Shown: positions 1 through 13,330, counted from the first letter of the stretch. The stretch is 64,000 nucleotides of DNA from Viscum album (GCA_963277665.1 OY728159.1:1019297343-1019361342); one strand, 5' to 3'. Notes: generated by a model from the letters alone, not told the origin. Translations and numbers: made by a program.

Positions 1-2019
1 TTGAGCACTATGTTCCGAACACATCCATTTTCATGGGGGAGGGTTTCTTTCCCAAACATCTGAGTGGAAGGATGGATGGATGGTCACCCGCTATTCCCTA
101 TTACCTCTTCCAAAAGGTGATAGACCATGATTCTTCAGGAAGGTAGTGGTTTGTGAGGCCCTTGTGTGTGTGGGTGAGTTGTGTTTTCCACGGTCTCTTT
201 AGGATGAGATGTGTTTAACATTACCAAGTGTCTTCAGGGTGTGACATGGTGTGTGGGCCAGGTGTATGGGGGGGATGTCATTTTGAGGCTTGGGTGTGTG
301 TGGGAAGGATGTGATGAGCTTCGTTTTCCCAGGTTGTGGGACTAGATTTGATGCCCAGGTGTGTGCGATCAGGTTGTGACGTGGTACTTTTAGTAGAGGT
401 GGGAGTGCCAGGATGTTTCCAGTTAGGGTGTTAGAGCAGCTAATCAGTGGGAATGTATTGCAGGGTACCCAATCATAGATGTGATCTATATTACTTTACA
501 TTACTTGTGTTATTTGGTGAGTGTTCATTTGGTGAGGTTGGGTGGATAGTATACCTTGTTAGGTTCTTTTGGTTTCTATTGTTTTCTCAAAGTGGAATTA
601 GTATTCTTATCCACTTATGCACAAGTGACTTTGGTTTTTCCCTACTGAGTATACTTGTATACTCACCCTACGTACATAAAACTACTTTTAGGTTTCTATA
701 AGGACTACTAAGACCATGATGGGCATTAATACCTTGGACTTGGGGACATCTGTTGTGTCGCTGCATATCTTTGTTCTTTTGGTATTTACTTTGGATATTT
801 TTATTGTATTTTAGAAGTTTTACATTAAAACATGCATGTGGGATGGATTTTGGTTTTTATTTTATATAGTGATTGGAGTTGTTTTGAGATATACCTTCTT
901 ATATCCCAATATCTTTTTCTTATATAAAGGTTAATTCCTCCCATTTCGTGAGATTCTATACACTTGGTGTTGGTTACTACCCCAGGGCCTACTGGAGACG
1001 AGACTCAGGGGTCATTATCTCTCTTCCTTCATCGCCAGCTCAAGAGGGTCATTTGTAGATGGAGGGGGTCATGAAAATAATGGACAAATGGTCAATATAT
1101 CTAGTCATATTTACTACCTGATTTCAAGTATGAAGACCTTATCTATCCTTGCACAAGAAGAGTTCATCAGATACCACATCCACTTTTTTCTATCCTTTTC
1201 CTAATAGAGATCATGAAGTTGATACAACATGTACTATGCATCCATATCCTTGTGTTTATTATGGATCTCCCTGGACATAGATGATAAAAATAATCACTAT
1301 TCATCTTGCACGTTATCCAAGAATCTTATATAGATGAAGATCTCTTCCTAACTATCCTTTATAGAGGGATCCTATAGAATGGGAGATTTCATCATGTAAG
1401 ACTGCCTCTAGTGGTGTAGTATAATGCACATTTTCCTATATAACTCATGGAAGTTACTTCCTGTGATTATATTTTCTTTTTTTGGTTTATATCATAGTGA
1501 TAATTTCTAAATTAAATTACATTACATTTTTTATAGAAATAATAGAAGAATATTTTAGTACTATATCTTAATTACAAAAAAAAATTGATTTAATAAATTT
1601 TATTTAGTGGTCTCCCACTATTTTATCAAATCCCAATATCTCTTACCATTGGATTCATAATATAATTTCATATGGATATTATTGTGGAGAAGATATTTAT
1701 TTTCTTTATTATAACCCAAATAGGGGCCTTAAAAGTTTATTAAATGTATTAAGGTAAGAGGATCTTTCCAACTGAATTACCTAACATCTCTTTGATTTTT
1801 TGAGTAGAATCCCCATACCAAAAATCTTGTACTAGGATTTCAGCAACACATGCTTACTAGTTGCACCAAGTCGCATGGAGGTGATCAACCCTTAATGTGA
1901 AATATGTTAATTTGACCCAAAAAATTTATTAGAACTCTATAATAATTGAAATCACCCTAATATAGGCTAGAAAAGTACTATGAAATATGGTTTCATATTC
2001 AAATAAGTAATGGAAGGCT
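1..2019. other. Unclassified AT-rich sequence, no gene recognised
   Basis: No reading frame here resembles a known protein; the longest is an isolated 84-codon frame at 447-701 with no homology I can recall. The first 450 bp are T/G-rich (many GTGTG runs) and the rest is AT-rich. It may be the continuation of the inverted copia remnant that follows, whose gag would be expected here on the minus strand, but I could not see a gag motif. Confidence 0.4.
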
Positions 2020-2358
2020 ATACTGACATAATATTTTCTTTGAGGGATATTTATATTTATGTATAAATATTAATTATTTTATCATTTTCAAATTATTTTT
2101 TATATTATGTGGATTTTATAGTTATTAACTATATTATAATAAAATAATTTATCAATAATAAATTTATTTTATTCCATCTTGAATGATTTTTAATTCATTT
2201 ATTCTATATGATCTTGATAAACCATCCAATTAACATAAATAATTGACCACATACTTGACTTAAATAAAATATAAAAATATGTAATGATTAAGATCATTTC
2301 TAATAATTGGTTTATTGAGTATATGATAAACTAACCGTTTACCCTAGGGGAATAACTC

Positions 2359-2381
2359 CTTGAACCATAGCTTGGTTCAAG
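2359..2381. repeat. Short inverted repeat (8-bp stem, 7-nt loop)
   Basis: CTTGAACC and GGTTCAAG are perfect complements separated by seven bases. It lies inside the inverted copia leader. A hairpin in the transcript is possible but no role is implied. Confidence 0.35.
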
Positions 2382-3995
2382 TTACAACATTCCACTTGTC
2401 CTCTTATGTATCTACTTAGGTGGTTTCACACCACTTTAGAACTTGAACTACCTTCACTCACCTAGGTGATCCATCCTTTTCATATTCTTTACTAACATGT
2501 AGGTTAGGGAACTAGGGGAATGGTGCTACATAAAAGAAACTACGGACACATATAACCATGCATAATAAAGAAGATGGGATGATATATAGACCATAATTTT
2601 AATTTGATAATAATTATTAGAAAAATCCATGAAATAATTATTAAATTAAAATAAACCCAACACCTACATAGGTTGATCAAGCTTGTGATCATCCACACAT
2701 GCATTGAGTATAAAAAGGTAAAACTATCTAGCATTCATTTAAATTATTTACTTACTAATATAAAATCCAAAATTAATAAATTAATTATCATATTTATTCA
2801 TTCTAGTTTGTCTTAATTTTCCATCTGAAAAATCTCGAAGATGCACAATATATATAAGTTTAAAAAATTATATTAAATAATTTAACATAAAATAATTTAA
2901 GTATATGGTGTGTACTTGAAGGTTAACATGGTGTGTACCCATATACACTACTCAGATTCCTATATGGTCTTTTTCATATACTATGTACTCACACGACATG
3001 TAGCATACATGGTGTGTTGAGTATTACATGATGTATAGTTCAATATGTTGATATAAGTATTTACCTTGGCATTTTTGATACGAAACACGTGTTAATATAC
3101 ATGATGCTTGTAGATTTTAATGCCTATGTAACATACATGGTGTATACTATTACCATACATAGTGTGTAGTTCATAATTAGACACATAGTTTAATAACAAA
3201 ATATTAGTTAAAACCCTATCACGTAGTGTGTACTACACTACATAGTATATATATTAGTCTAATGTTGTAGTTAATTTTCCTTCTATGTAATTAATTCACA
3301 TGTTTACATCTAACACGGAGTGTAATCCTTGTGAATGGGTATGACTTACATGACTTATACATCACACTACACACCATGTATTCCACTATCTGGCCACCCA
3401 CACTATACATCAAAGGACTCGGTATGTAATCTATGCATACATTTATGTGTTACATGCTATGTATGATAGTTACACATATTGTAGTGACAACTTTTTGTGT
3501 TTATTTTCTTTAAGTCTCTATAATTTTCATATTAAATACATGTCATGTACTTTGACATCACATTTTTTATGTTCTATACGGGTCCAAACAGTGTAAGGAT
3601 ACACAGCATGTATGCCAGCTACGCTTTGTGTGAAACCTAAAACTAAGTTCCATATGGTCGGTCAATGCACTATATTTCCATCTTGTACTCTTCTCCCACA
3701 CAACATTTCTTGATTTATACATCTTTCCCTAGCGTAGTTAATATGGTTACAAGATGTGTGCATTTATTTACATGTTTTGTAATCTTGTGTAATCTAGAAA
3801 GAATATTTAGAACCTCTTGATGGATTCTTTGAATTTTCTTCAATAATTCAAAGCATATTCTCGGTCATTTTAAGGAGAAAAAACATCATATCTCAATTTA
3901 CAGATTGAATAAAAAACAAAATAGCAATGAAAACTGCTAACAATTTCATAATTTGATCAATGATTAATAATAAATAATAAATTAGTATGTGACCA

Positions 3996-4006
3996 CTATG
4001 ATACCA
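3996..4006 (-). other. Primer binding site of the inverted copia remnant
   Basis: The minus strand reads TGGTATCATAG, one mismatch from the tRNA-iMet complement TGGTATCAGAG. It is followed by GTGGTCACAT, just as the PBS of Copia-1 is. It fixes the orientation of this remnant. Confidence 0.65.
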
Positions 4007-4604
4007 CTTCAATGTTTCAGTGTGAAACAAAACTAGTCAGACTTAAGCTTAATAATGTTTTTTCATTAATTTCATTTAATAAATCTGTAATATTTGATAA
4101 ATAGAAACCTCAAAATATTCTAGATAGGTTCTTTCATATATAATTTAAAAATGAATTATAAAATAGATAAGAATTACCTCACATGAAATTGTTTCTTTGT
4201 TGTTAAATCGATTAACTGATTCTCATCATTCCATCATTGCATCAGAGGATTCAAGTGTATATACCCTCTAGTAATACCCACACATGCTTCATGAACCCCA
4301 GAACATTACTATAGAATATTTGGGTGCTACCACAAATAATTCTCACTTCTTATGTCATTCATCATTGATCACAAAAAAAATCCTTTGAGGCTTGAAGGAT
4401 TTTTTTAGGGCTCTCTTAGGGACATGAGAAGGAGGAGATTGATTAGAGCATTCCATTTTTGAGAGAATTATTGATAGATTTCTATCAATGGAATGAGATA
4501 ATTCTTCCTAGAGAATATTGTACATAGAAATATTCATACCCTAGAAATTATATTACCAGTTCTATTGTTGTAGGTTAGAGAATAAATAATTCCAAAAAGG
4601 TTCA

Positions 4605-5953
4605 TTATTATTACTTATTACTTATTACCTATTAGCTATTACTTATTTCTGATTACCTATTAACTATTTATCATTACCTATTACTTACTACCAGTTGCCT
4701 AATATGTATTAGTTATTACTTATTACCTATTTTTTATTACATAATACTTATTACATATTCCTTGTTATGTATTTTCTATTACTTATTACCTATTGATTAT
4801 TACTTATTAACTAATATTTATTACATATTATATATTACATATTACCTATTACTTATTACATATTACTGATTACTTATTTTTTATTACCCGTTATGTATTA
4901 CCTATTACTTATTACTTATTTTTTTTACTTATTACTTCTTATATACTATTTATGATTTATTACCTATTACTTATTACATATTACATTTTCGGTATTACTT
5001 ATTGACAATTAATTATTAATTATTACTTATTACTCAATAATTATTACCAATTACCTATGACTTATTACCTATTTCTTATTACCTATTACACATTACATAT
5101 TACCTATTACCTGTTACATATTACCTATTACTTATTACTTATTTCCCATTACTTATTACTTATTACATATTACATATTACTTATTACCCATTTTTTATTA
5201 GCTATTACTTATTACATATTTCTTATTACCCATTACCTATTACTTATTACCCATTACCTCTTAATTGATGTGCATTACCTATTACCTATTACCTATTAAA
5301 TATTACTTTTTACATGTTAACTATTTTCTATTACCCATTACATACTACCTATTACCTATTACTTATAACTATTACATATTACATATTACTAATTACATGT
5401 TACCTACTACCAATTACCTATTACCTATTACTAATTACCTATTACATATTACCTATTACCTATTACTTATTACATATTTCCTACTACCTATTACCTATTA
5501 CCTATTACCTATTACCTATTACCTATTACCTATTACCTATTACCTATTACCTATTACCTATTACCTATTACCTATTACCTATTACCTATTACCTATTACC
5601 TATTACCTATTACCTATTACCTATTACCTATTACCTATTACCTATTTCCTATTACCTATTACCTATTACCTATTACGTATTACATATTACCTATTACCTA
5701 TTACCTATTACCTATTACCTATTACCTATTACCTATTACCTATTACATATTACCTATTACATATTACCTATTACCTAGTATATATTACCTATTACATATT
5801 TTTAATTCCTATTACCTATTACATATTACTTATTACCCATTTCCTATTACTTATTACCAACAATCTATTAACTATTACCTATAACTTATTACCTATTACC
5901 TATTACTTATTACTTGTTATCATTTACCTACTACCTATTACGTATTACATATT
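4605..5953. repeat. TTACCTA heptamer array, left part
   Basis: Degenerate tandem array of a 7-bp unit TTACCTA (minus strand TAGGTAA) with frequent variants such as TTACTTA, TTACATA and TAACTA. The stretch from about 5491 to 5645 is an almost unbroken run of some 22 identical units, the most homogeneous part; outside it, variants dominate. Because 21 bp is seven codons, all plus frames stay open and give YYLLPIT-type peptides; these are repeat artefacts. Copia-1 interrupts the array at 5953/16536. Confidence 0.95.
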
Positions 5954-6050
5954 TTTTGGAGTTGGTATTCTTGAAAAAACTGGTTATACTTTGATTCCAT
6001 TTAAATTATATGATTTGAATTTAAATAAAACATCTTATTACTTATTAACG

Positions 6051-6081
<31 letters not shown>

Positions 6082-7809
6082 AATTTAATGTATTAATGTC
6101 CTAGAGTATCTATCATTTTGATAAAATCATAGTCGTTCCCAATTAGGATGAGAATCCTGAAATTCCTGGACGATATTCTTAAATATAGTTCTTTAGTTGG
6201 AAATGTTCTATAATGGGATATATTGAATTGGACTATTAGTTGTGATTAATTATAAGAATATGATATTTATTCTCTTTAATATTTTCACTTGTTGATCCCC
6301 AAGATGAGATATTATGATAATAGACATACCGATAGAAATTCTACATGTTTTTTTATTATTGGATATTTGTATCTGTGAGCATATGTAATGGTACTTAGAC
6401 TTTTAGATTATTATTAATGCAAAAATGACTCATATAGATGTATTTAACAAGCCTTGATGACATAGTTCATAGTGAAGTTGGATACATTGGTTCCATCACG
6501 AGTAACATGTTATTAATGAATAAGTTGAAGAAGGATTTATCACTTCCATATTTATGGAAGATGATATATCATCCCTTTGATTGGAATAGAACTATTGCAT
6601 TAAATTTCATGGAAATAGTGTAACAACATGTTTATATCAGATATTCAAAGAAATACCTATCATGAATATAGGTTGACGATAAAGATATGAAACCTTATTC
6701 ATTAGATATTGTGACAAAGGGATTATATTACATAGTGAGAATTCATATGTGATTATTATCATTATGAAATTAAATTCTTTCTCTTCAGTTCCTTGACCCA
6801 TTACATGAAAATAATCATAGAATTTAGGAATTCCCACCTAATGCTAATGAGAAATATCCCTCTAGTGTCACACCCTAAGTGTTTTTGTTTATCTTTATAA
6901 ATTTCTATTTGAGTTTAATTATTCAAATAAATATTATTCTCAAGACTAAGAAATAATTTTATTCATGTTTAATTGATCGCAAATATTTATTGATTAATGA
7001 AATATTGAATTAAATATTTATTCTAGTATTCAATAAATGTTGAGCGGTTATAGTGGAATAGTATCATGTATAGTGATTAATATATATTTGAAATATGATA
7101 AATAATGTTAAAAAATTGTTAGAGTTAGCACATGCTAAGAAATAACATTATTATTATTATTATTTGGAATGGGTATTATAATGAATTATTATATTATTTA
7201 TGTGTTGATATGAAATTATATAAAATTTTAACCAAAATACTAGCTCAATAAATAGGTGGCTATGTCTATAGTGTAGGATTAATCAAAAATTCAGAATTGA
7301 GAATTGTTGTGTACAATGAAATTCCATGTTTCTCTCAAATTATTCATCTCATATTATCAAGAATAAGAATAGCCCCTTTAATCTTGAAGGATTTTCAAGC
7401 TATTAAGACCAAAAATGAAAGAAGATTGGTTTGATGCACTAGAACATAGAAATAAATTGGAATCGTTAGAATATCAAAGGAGCATGAGGGGATCACCTCT
7501 AGAGGGATTCTACACTTGGATCAACTTAACACAATGAAGATAATCCGCTAATGGTTTATGTATTATCAAAAAAATTGTAAAGAAAGTTCCTTAACGAGGT
7601 AATATTTTCTTTTACTCATAAATAATTTAATTATAAATTTAATGTTCAAGATCCTCTGTAGGTTCTATGTTTCTCAGTGTCAATATTTTGTGTAAAATTT
7701 TCATTGTCCATGGAATTTAGGTAATGTATGATATTGTGAATGATCTACCTAATCGAAAAAATTTATTGATTTTACGCCGATCAAGGAACTTATTCTACTC
7801 CTAAATTCA
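5954..7809 (+). repeat. Copia-1 5' LTR
   Basis: It matches 14699-16535 throughout: GGAGTTGGT..CTTG/CCTAGAA at the start, the Leu-Asp-rich spurious frame at 6438-6623 with its counterpart near 15170, an ATT microsatellite (about 7145-7162 and 15870-15890), and GAATCTATT/GAACTTATT..ATTCA at the end. Identity looks low, so the element is old. It contains a (TG)n tract at 6061-6080. Confidence 0.85.
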
Positions 7810-7814
7810 TTAAT

Positions 7815-7825
7815 TGGTATCAAAG
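7815..7825 (+). other. Copia-1 primer binding site
   Basis: TGGTATCAAAG, one mismatch from the tRNA-iMet complement, five bases after the proposed LTR end. This position and primer are usual for plant copia elements. Confidence 0.8.
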
Positions 7826-7829
7826 TGGT

Positions 7830-9600
7830 CACATCTTAAAATTATAATTATTTATTTTATTATTAATCTATATGTATAATACTAGTTAGACATTTGATTT
7901 CATGAATATTCATTCTTTAATTTGATATTTAATTAACATGATTTTGACATTTTTATTATCATTGTTCAGAGTTTCATTTTCTTAAAGGATTAAGAAGAGA
8001 TGAAGAACGACCAAATTTGTCATTGGGAAGTGCTATATTTTTTGCTGGGAAGACTGGGTTACACAGTGTGTTGCTTTAGTACACCATATACCCAAGTGCA
8101 ATGAATCTGGATGTGTTGCAGGATACATGACATGCCAAATAGTAACTACACACAATAAAATTATTGCACACCATGTCTAGGTTGGGCTAGTATGGTACAC
8201 ATGTTATCATATTATAGGGTGTGTAGTTATTGTACACATAATGTAGTCCAAAATTTTTAGTAGAAAAAATCACACAATCTATTTGGCCAAATACAGAGTC
8301 AAACCACATGACACTAACAACATTGAGAATAAATTAGATAAATTACATGTGGTCGGTGTACATGCTATGTAGTTCATTATTTCCCACATCTTAAATACAC
8401 AATAATTCCTTCATCGGGTTGTGTAAATACATGATAGGAGAGATACATGACATTTAGTTGGATTGTACATGTTCTGTAGTCCAACTGAGGTGAACATTGA
8501 AGCCCCAAGCATGTAACCTGATTACATAGAATTACACAAGGTGTATCTCATAATCAGACAGGGTATAGTTTCCCAATAATGGAAAGGATTAAATTACATT
8601 AAATATAAAATTTTAGCATTAAAACCTTATTTAATTGATTTTTACTTGTTGTTCTTGATAATTTAATAATATTTTTAAATAATTATTAAATACTAAACTA
8701 GTTTATTTTAATTATCTGTAACTATTGGTTATGTCATTTATTTTCTATAAATGAATTTTTGATGGGTATATCCAAGATATTTCAGATGGTCATTAATATA
8801 ATAGGTAATTAATTAATTAATTAATTAATTAATGCACGGGATTTAATCCTAATAATAAAGAATTAATAAAAATAAATGTTAATCAGTGTTATCTTTTCAT
8901 ATTCTTTTCATGTGTATGACTATTCATGATCTTGACCAAGACCTTTATGTGAATTATTTTAACTTAATTTAATTTATTTAATGGGTTTGTAATTATCAAT
9001 TGTTAAATTAAATATGATGGTGTGTGATTCATCCTCCCCTCCATTATTATATAGAACCTATGTGCCCAAGCTAATTTATGTAGTCCCACTTAATAAATAC
9101 TTTAGTTCACCTCACTTAAATTTAATTTCTAAATATATGTCACAAATGGAGAATCCCAAAATGTGTAGATATGGTTTAAGACATAAACAAGATGTTGAAA
9201 ACCATGGCAGTTCATAAGTGGATAGATGGAATGCTACAACTCGTCCTAATACTAGCACTATCAGTTTTCCCTAAGTTCATAGGTTGATTTATATTATGCT
9301 CAATAAATCAATCATTAAATAAGATCATGATAAGGTTGTTTATTTACTTTTTTATTATGCATTATTTATTTTATGGATTAAAGAACACAGTCACATAAAT
9401 AAATGAAGTAATGTGAAAATATTGAATATAAAAAAAATGTGTTACTCATAAATTTTTTATCAGAATATTATTAACCACTTAACTAAAATCCACATAATAT
9501 TTATAATACATTTAAAAGATAAAAAAATAAAAACTTTACTCATAATAAAACAAAGTCCCTCAAGTAAATGTTAAGTCATTAAATCCTTCCATTTTCTGAA
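7830..9600 (+). other. Copia-1 long leader with TACACCATGTA-like words
   Basis: About 1.8 kb between PBS and the first gag-like sequence with no recognisable coding. Between 8050 and 8570 it repeats degenerate palindromic words built on TACAC(C/A)ATGTA or TACATG(G/C)TGTGTAG. It contains an AATT microsatellite at 8807-8833. The same region is present inverted at about 2020-3990, so the leader belongs to the family and is not a private insertion. Confidence 0.55.
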
Positions 9601-9621
9601 TTAAGATGAACAGGTGTTGGT

Positions 9622-9852
9622 TTGGTCCCTGACAAGGGAACTATTAATTATCAGGAAGTCCCGACTAAGATAGTGGGTAAACCTAACCAAATATGCATTT
9701 TGTTTAATGACCTCCATCTTTCTAATAAATATTTGGAATCAACTGTTGAGGAAATCCGAGTTAGGGTTTCTATATTGGGGAGTCCATTCAGTGGGTCAAG
9801 GATCCGTAAGCCTGAATTCGACATGACTACCTACCTAAATACCTACAATTAA
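9622..9852 (+). CDS. Unrecognised 76-codon open frame before Copia-1 gag
   Basis: An uninterrupted 76-codon frame in a region where the surrounding sequence is full of stops. It is hydrophilic with mixed charge and has no motif I know. It could be the N-terminal part of gag or chance. Nothing in the sequence (no promoter, no conserved start context) supports expression. Confidence 0.2.
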   Translation: MVPDKGTINYQEVPTKIVGKPNQICILFNDLHLSNKYLESTVEEIRVRVSILGSPFSGSRIRKPEFDMTTYLNTYN

Positions 9853-9989
9853 TGTTCATGGATTCTGTATGGATTATAAAAAAGGAGATATTGATCCTTT
9901 ACACTTGAATTTCAATCGAACTAGATAGTACATGTTCAGTGGTGAGAGAAATTGAGGCCTGATAAAATAGTGGGTGATTTAATAATAAT

Positions 9990-10860
9990 TAAAAATATAA
10001 TTATTGTTATTTCCCGAATATTTTTTAATCAAGAAAGGTACAAAAAATCTCTTCTTTTAAATTTTAGAATAATAAAAATATTATAATCAACTTTATCCCT
10101 GCAATATATATTATATAAATACCATCTCCTCACTAGTACTAAGTTTTTGTAATGGTTCATACACCTTTGGGGTTGTGTTGTTCCATGAATGGAAATCTTA
10201 AATGTAAGAATCTTCATTACCAGATATTTTAGAGAAGGAGGGGAGTGATGAAGAGTTCCATTTCTAAGAAAAAAACTTAAACGAAGAGGTCAAAGATCAA
10301 TGTTTTATGAAATCATATATATATAGTGAACTCATAAAGTCTCACAAGAATAGAGATGCTTTTAACATGCTCAATAATATCCATGGTCTTTACCAGGAGA
10401 GAGTAATACTGGAATGATTTGACATCTCCCAATCCCTATTTTAGAGAAATATTAGAGAGTGTCCACCAACTAGGACTCACATAGTCAATCTCATTGGATA
10501 CATTGAGTGGAAAAATGTTTTAGAGTTTAAAATCTATGATGAACTACACACTGATCTTATTCTTAAATCACTCCCTCAGAGCTTCTCTAGTATTATTATT
10601 AATTTTAAAATGATTAACATTGGTAAGTCTCTCATAGATCTATTTACTCTTCTTCACCAAGTAGATAATTGTAAAATGTGTGAAAATCCGTTTATCCTTA
10701 TGGTGAAAAAATGGAAGTTCCATGCAAAGATATATAAGCCCAAATCTTCTTCACAAATCCATTACAAGAAGAAAAAGATTAATAGACAAGAAAGGGAGCA
10801 GGATGTTATCTGTTTTTTTTGTGGAAAGAAGTTTTGCTGGAAGAAAACTTGCACCTAACT
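9990..10860 (+). pseudogene. gag: Copia-1 gag remnant
   Basis: The capsid-like protein that packages the element RNA. Around 10555-10680 one frame reads DLILKSLPQSF followed by NFKM and LIDLFTLLHQ, the usual motif of copia gag proteins (typically DLIL-SLP-S-..-NYNM). A CCHC zinc knuckle follows at about 10816-10857: it reads CFFC, then GKKF, then C where the His should be, then WKKTC, so the metal site is damaged. Upstream (10030-10550) only scattered gag-like words remain between stops and frameshifts. Not functional. Confidence 0.7.
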
Positions 10861-11269
10861 AAATAAGATAGGGGATATTCAGTTGCATTTGTTATCAATT
10901 GAAAATTGTCTATTTCTATAAATTGGATATTAGATATAGCTTATGGTGCTCACATATGTATTTAAATATTGTAACCATGTGGATATATAAAGATTGGATA
11001 AGGGGAGGTAGATCTATTAGCATCCAATGAAGTTAAAATTATTGTTTTAGCTATCATTGACTACCACCTCAAGTTTCCAACAAGAATGATCATGGTTTTG
11101 AAAGGTTGAAATTATGTGTCATTAGTTATAAAAAACATTTTATCTTTATATATACTTAATATGGATGGATTTATATTCGTGTTTGAGAATAAATTTTGAT
11201 TCTTTTATAATTATAGAATTTATTGTGCTAAGGAAAATTTATATAATAGTCATTATGTGTTGGATTATA

Positions 11270-12400
11270 TGAACCAAGTAATGGGAATCGATAATGAAAC
11301 TTATTCTCAGGAATCATACCTCATCCAACTATCGAATCACTAGTGGGTCATGTAAATGAAAATAGTTTGAAAAAATTATAAAAAAATGAATATTTAGATT
11401 CTTTTAAACTAAACCCATGGGGTGTATGTAACATATGTTTATAACAAAAAAATAAATTATCCCTATTTATTTGAAAAGGTGAATAGTCCAAATAGCTTAT
11501 TGCATTAGTTCATACTGATTTGTGTAGTCCATTTCTAGTTGAAGAAAGGGGTGGGTACTTATACTTAGTAATTTTTACTGGTGACTTAAGTATATATGGA
11601 TATGTCTACTTAATGAGGTATAAGTCAGATTCCCTATAGAAATTCATGGAATACAATAATGATGTTTAGAACCATCTTGGTAAGAAGATTAAGAAACTAT
11701 TCTCATATCACGGTATAGAATATCTTAATCAATACATTATTGATTATTTAGGGGAGTTTCTAATCCTATCTCAACTAAATCCTCCTTATACACCTTAGTG
11801 ATGCATATTAATAGAACGGAGGAACCACACCATATTAGACATAGTGACATAAATGATAAGTCATGTGAGTCTTCCATTATCCTTTTAGGGATGCATATTA
11901 CAAACCAAAACATATATACTAAATTGAGTTCCAACTAAAGAGGTAGATGGTATTATATACCAATTATGGAATATAAAGAAACTCATGTTATTTTACTTAC
12001 ATTTGTGGGGATGTGAAGAGTTTGTTAAGGTATATTTCGGTAACAAAGTTTCACCTGGATGTAGAAATTGTATCTTTATAGTATATCCCAAGAAAACAAG
12101 AGGATACTGCCAATAAAATTTTTTAAATAAAAGTTTTTCATTTATAGTCATCCCATGTTTCTTGAGAATTATCATATCACTAAAAGAGATAGTGGTAGTG
12201 AGATAGACTTTAGGTAATTATAGTATTAAGAAACAAAAGATTTTCACATGAACAAATTCCACAAAGCCCCAGGGAATAAGTTGTTCTAGAGACCCAAATA
12301 TTGTATATGAGTAAAAGATAGGTTAAATAATTAGAATAGTATGGTATTATAGTCAATGAGGATGATGAATCAATATTAGTTTATAATAATTATCTTAAAA
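11270..12400 (+). pseudogene. int: Copia-1 protease/integrase remnant
   Basis: Pieces of the integrase that inserts the cDNA. At 11340 the frame GHVNENSLKKL matches the GAG pre-integrase domain (normally RLGHV). At about 11500-11640 HTDLCSPF, then GGYLYLVIFTGDLS and YGYVYLMRYKSDS match the first catalytic Asp block of the copia integrase core. LGKKIKKLFSYHGIEYLNQYI (first 20 residues from about 11672) matches the second block, where the usual second catalytic Asp is replaced. Stops and frame changes occur every few dozen codons, and no intact protease DSG motif was found. Confidence 0.7.
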
Positions 12401-12479
12401 CCTATAAGAAAAAATTAAGTGTCGCAAATGTTTCCAAGTGGAAAAATATATTATTCTAAAATGGATTGCTTGTACAAAA

Positions 12480-13330
12480 ACAATGTGTAGATTTTAGTAG
12501 ATATTATAGTGGATGTAAAGCCCATTGGTTTTAAATGGGTATTCAAGAATAAAATGGACATGGATGAGAAATTCAGTACCTATATATAATATCTATTTGT
12601 GAAACATTTTGAAAAAAATCTAGGCATTGACTATGTTGACTCATTTTCACCAAATGAAATGCTAAATTCCAACATAATTATACATGCCAATGTGGCCTTC
12701 TATGAAACTGTGATTTGGAAAATGGATGTCAAAATAGAATTCATAATGGGAACCTTTGGGAAGATGTCTATATAATGAAACATGAATGGATTTTTAATCC
12801 AAAGGATGCCAGCAAAGCTTGAAAATTGAAAAGACCCATTTATGGATTAAAGAATTAATCAAGGTCACAGAACATTCATTTTGATGAGGACATAAAATAA
12901 TTTGGTTTCATAAATAACGAATGTTATCCTTGTGTCTATAAAAGGTTTAGTGGGACTGAGGTTTTTTCCATAAAAGTTTATTTTAATGACATATTACTTA
13001 TTAGAAATTAAATACTAGTATTACATTCTATTAAGTATTATTTGAATAAATTTTTCTCTATGAATTTCTTAGGTGAAGTAGCTTATATTCTTCGGATCAA
13101 GATTCATCATGATATATTGAAGGGGTAGATCGGCCTAAGTCAAGGTATATATATTGAAAATATACTAAAGGGATTTAGTACGGAATAATCCATGAATTTA
13201 TTGTTTCAAGGTTAACCTGACATTCATCTTTCTAGGAAAATTATTCCTTATAAACATGATGAAATACAACGAATGGAAATAATTCCATATGCATCAAGGA
13301 TTGGGTCAGTTTTTTTGTTATGTTATGTAA
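12480..13330 (+). pseudogene. rt: Copia-1 reverse transcriptase remnant
   Basis: RT pieces in several frames. GIDYVDSFSP (about 12626) corresponds to the GIDY-ETFSPV block, and VIWKMDVKIEFIMG (about 12710) to the conserved QMDVKTAFLNG block carrying the first catalytic Asp. The YVDD catalytic loop should lie near 12970-13000, where only a frame reading FILMTYYLL-like residue order is visible, so the active site is lost. It sits between integrase and RNase H, the order diagnostic of Ty1/copia. Confidence 0.65.

Larger units (their letters stand above)
2020..4604 (-). mobile_element. Decayed inverted 5' end of a Ty1/copia element related to Copia-1 (partial LTR, PBS, leader)
   Basis: Read on the minus strand, this segment follows the same order as the LTR end, primer site and long leader of Copia-1 (about 7200-9590). 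Shared blocks, by eye: the LTR end with a GAGGTAAT.. stretch; the PBS plus a following GTGGTCACAT; many TACACCATGTA-like words; a TTTCAGATGG block; a TGGAATG..GTAACT block; a CTCAATAAA(C/T)CAAT block; and a TCCACATAATAT block. The LTR part (about 4010-4604) stops where the TTACCTA array begins, so the upstream part of the LTR is missing or lies elsewhere. No coding domain survives in view. The relation is a manual alignment, so the limits are approximate. Confidence 0.6.

Noticed and set aside
4605..5953. Telomere or interstitial telomere sequence
   Set aside because: The unit TTACCTA/TAGGTAA does not match TTTAGGG or known plant variants; only the 7-bp period is shared.
5057..6104. Long open frames (up to 279 codons) in the left heptamer array
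   Set aside because: They are translations of TTACCTA repeats (YYLLPIT heptads), open in several frames and running into LTR sequence.
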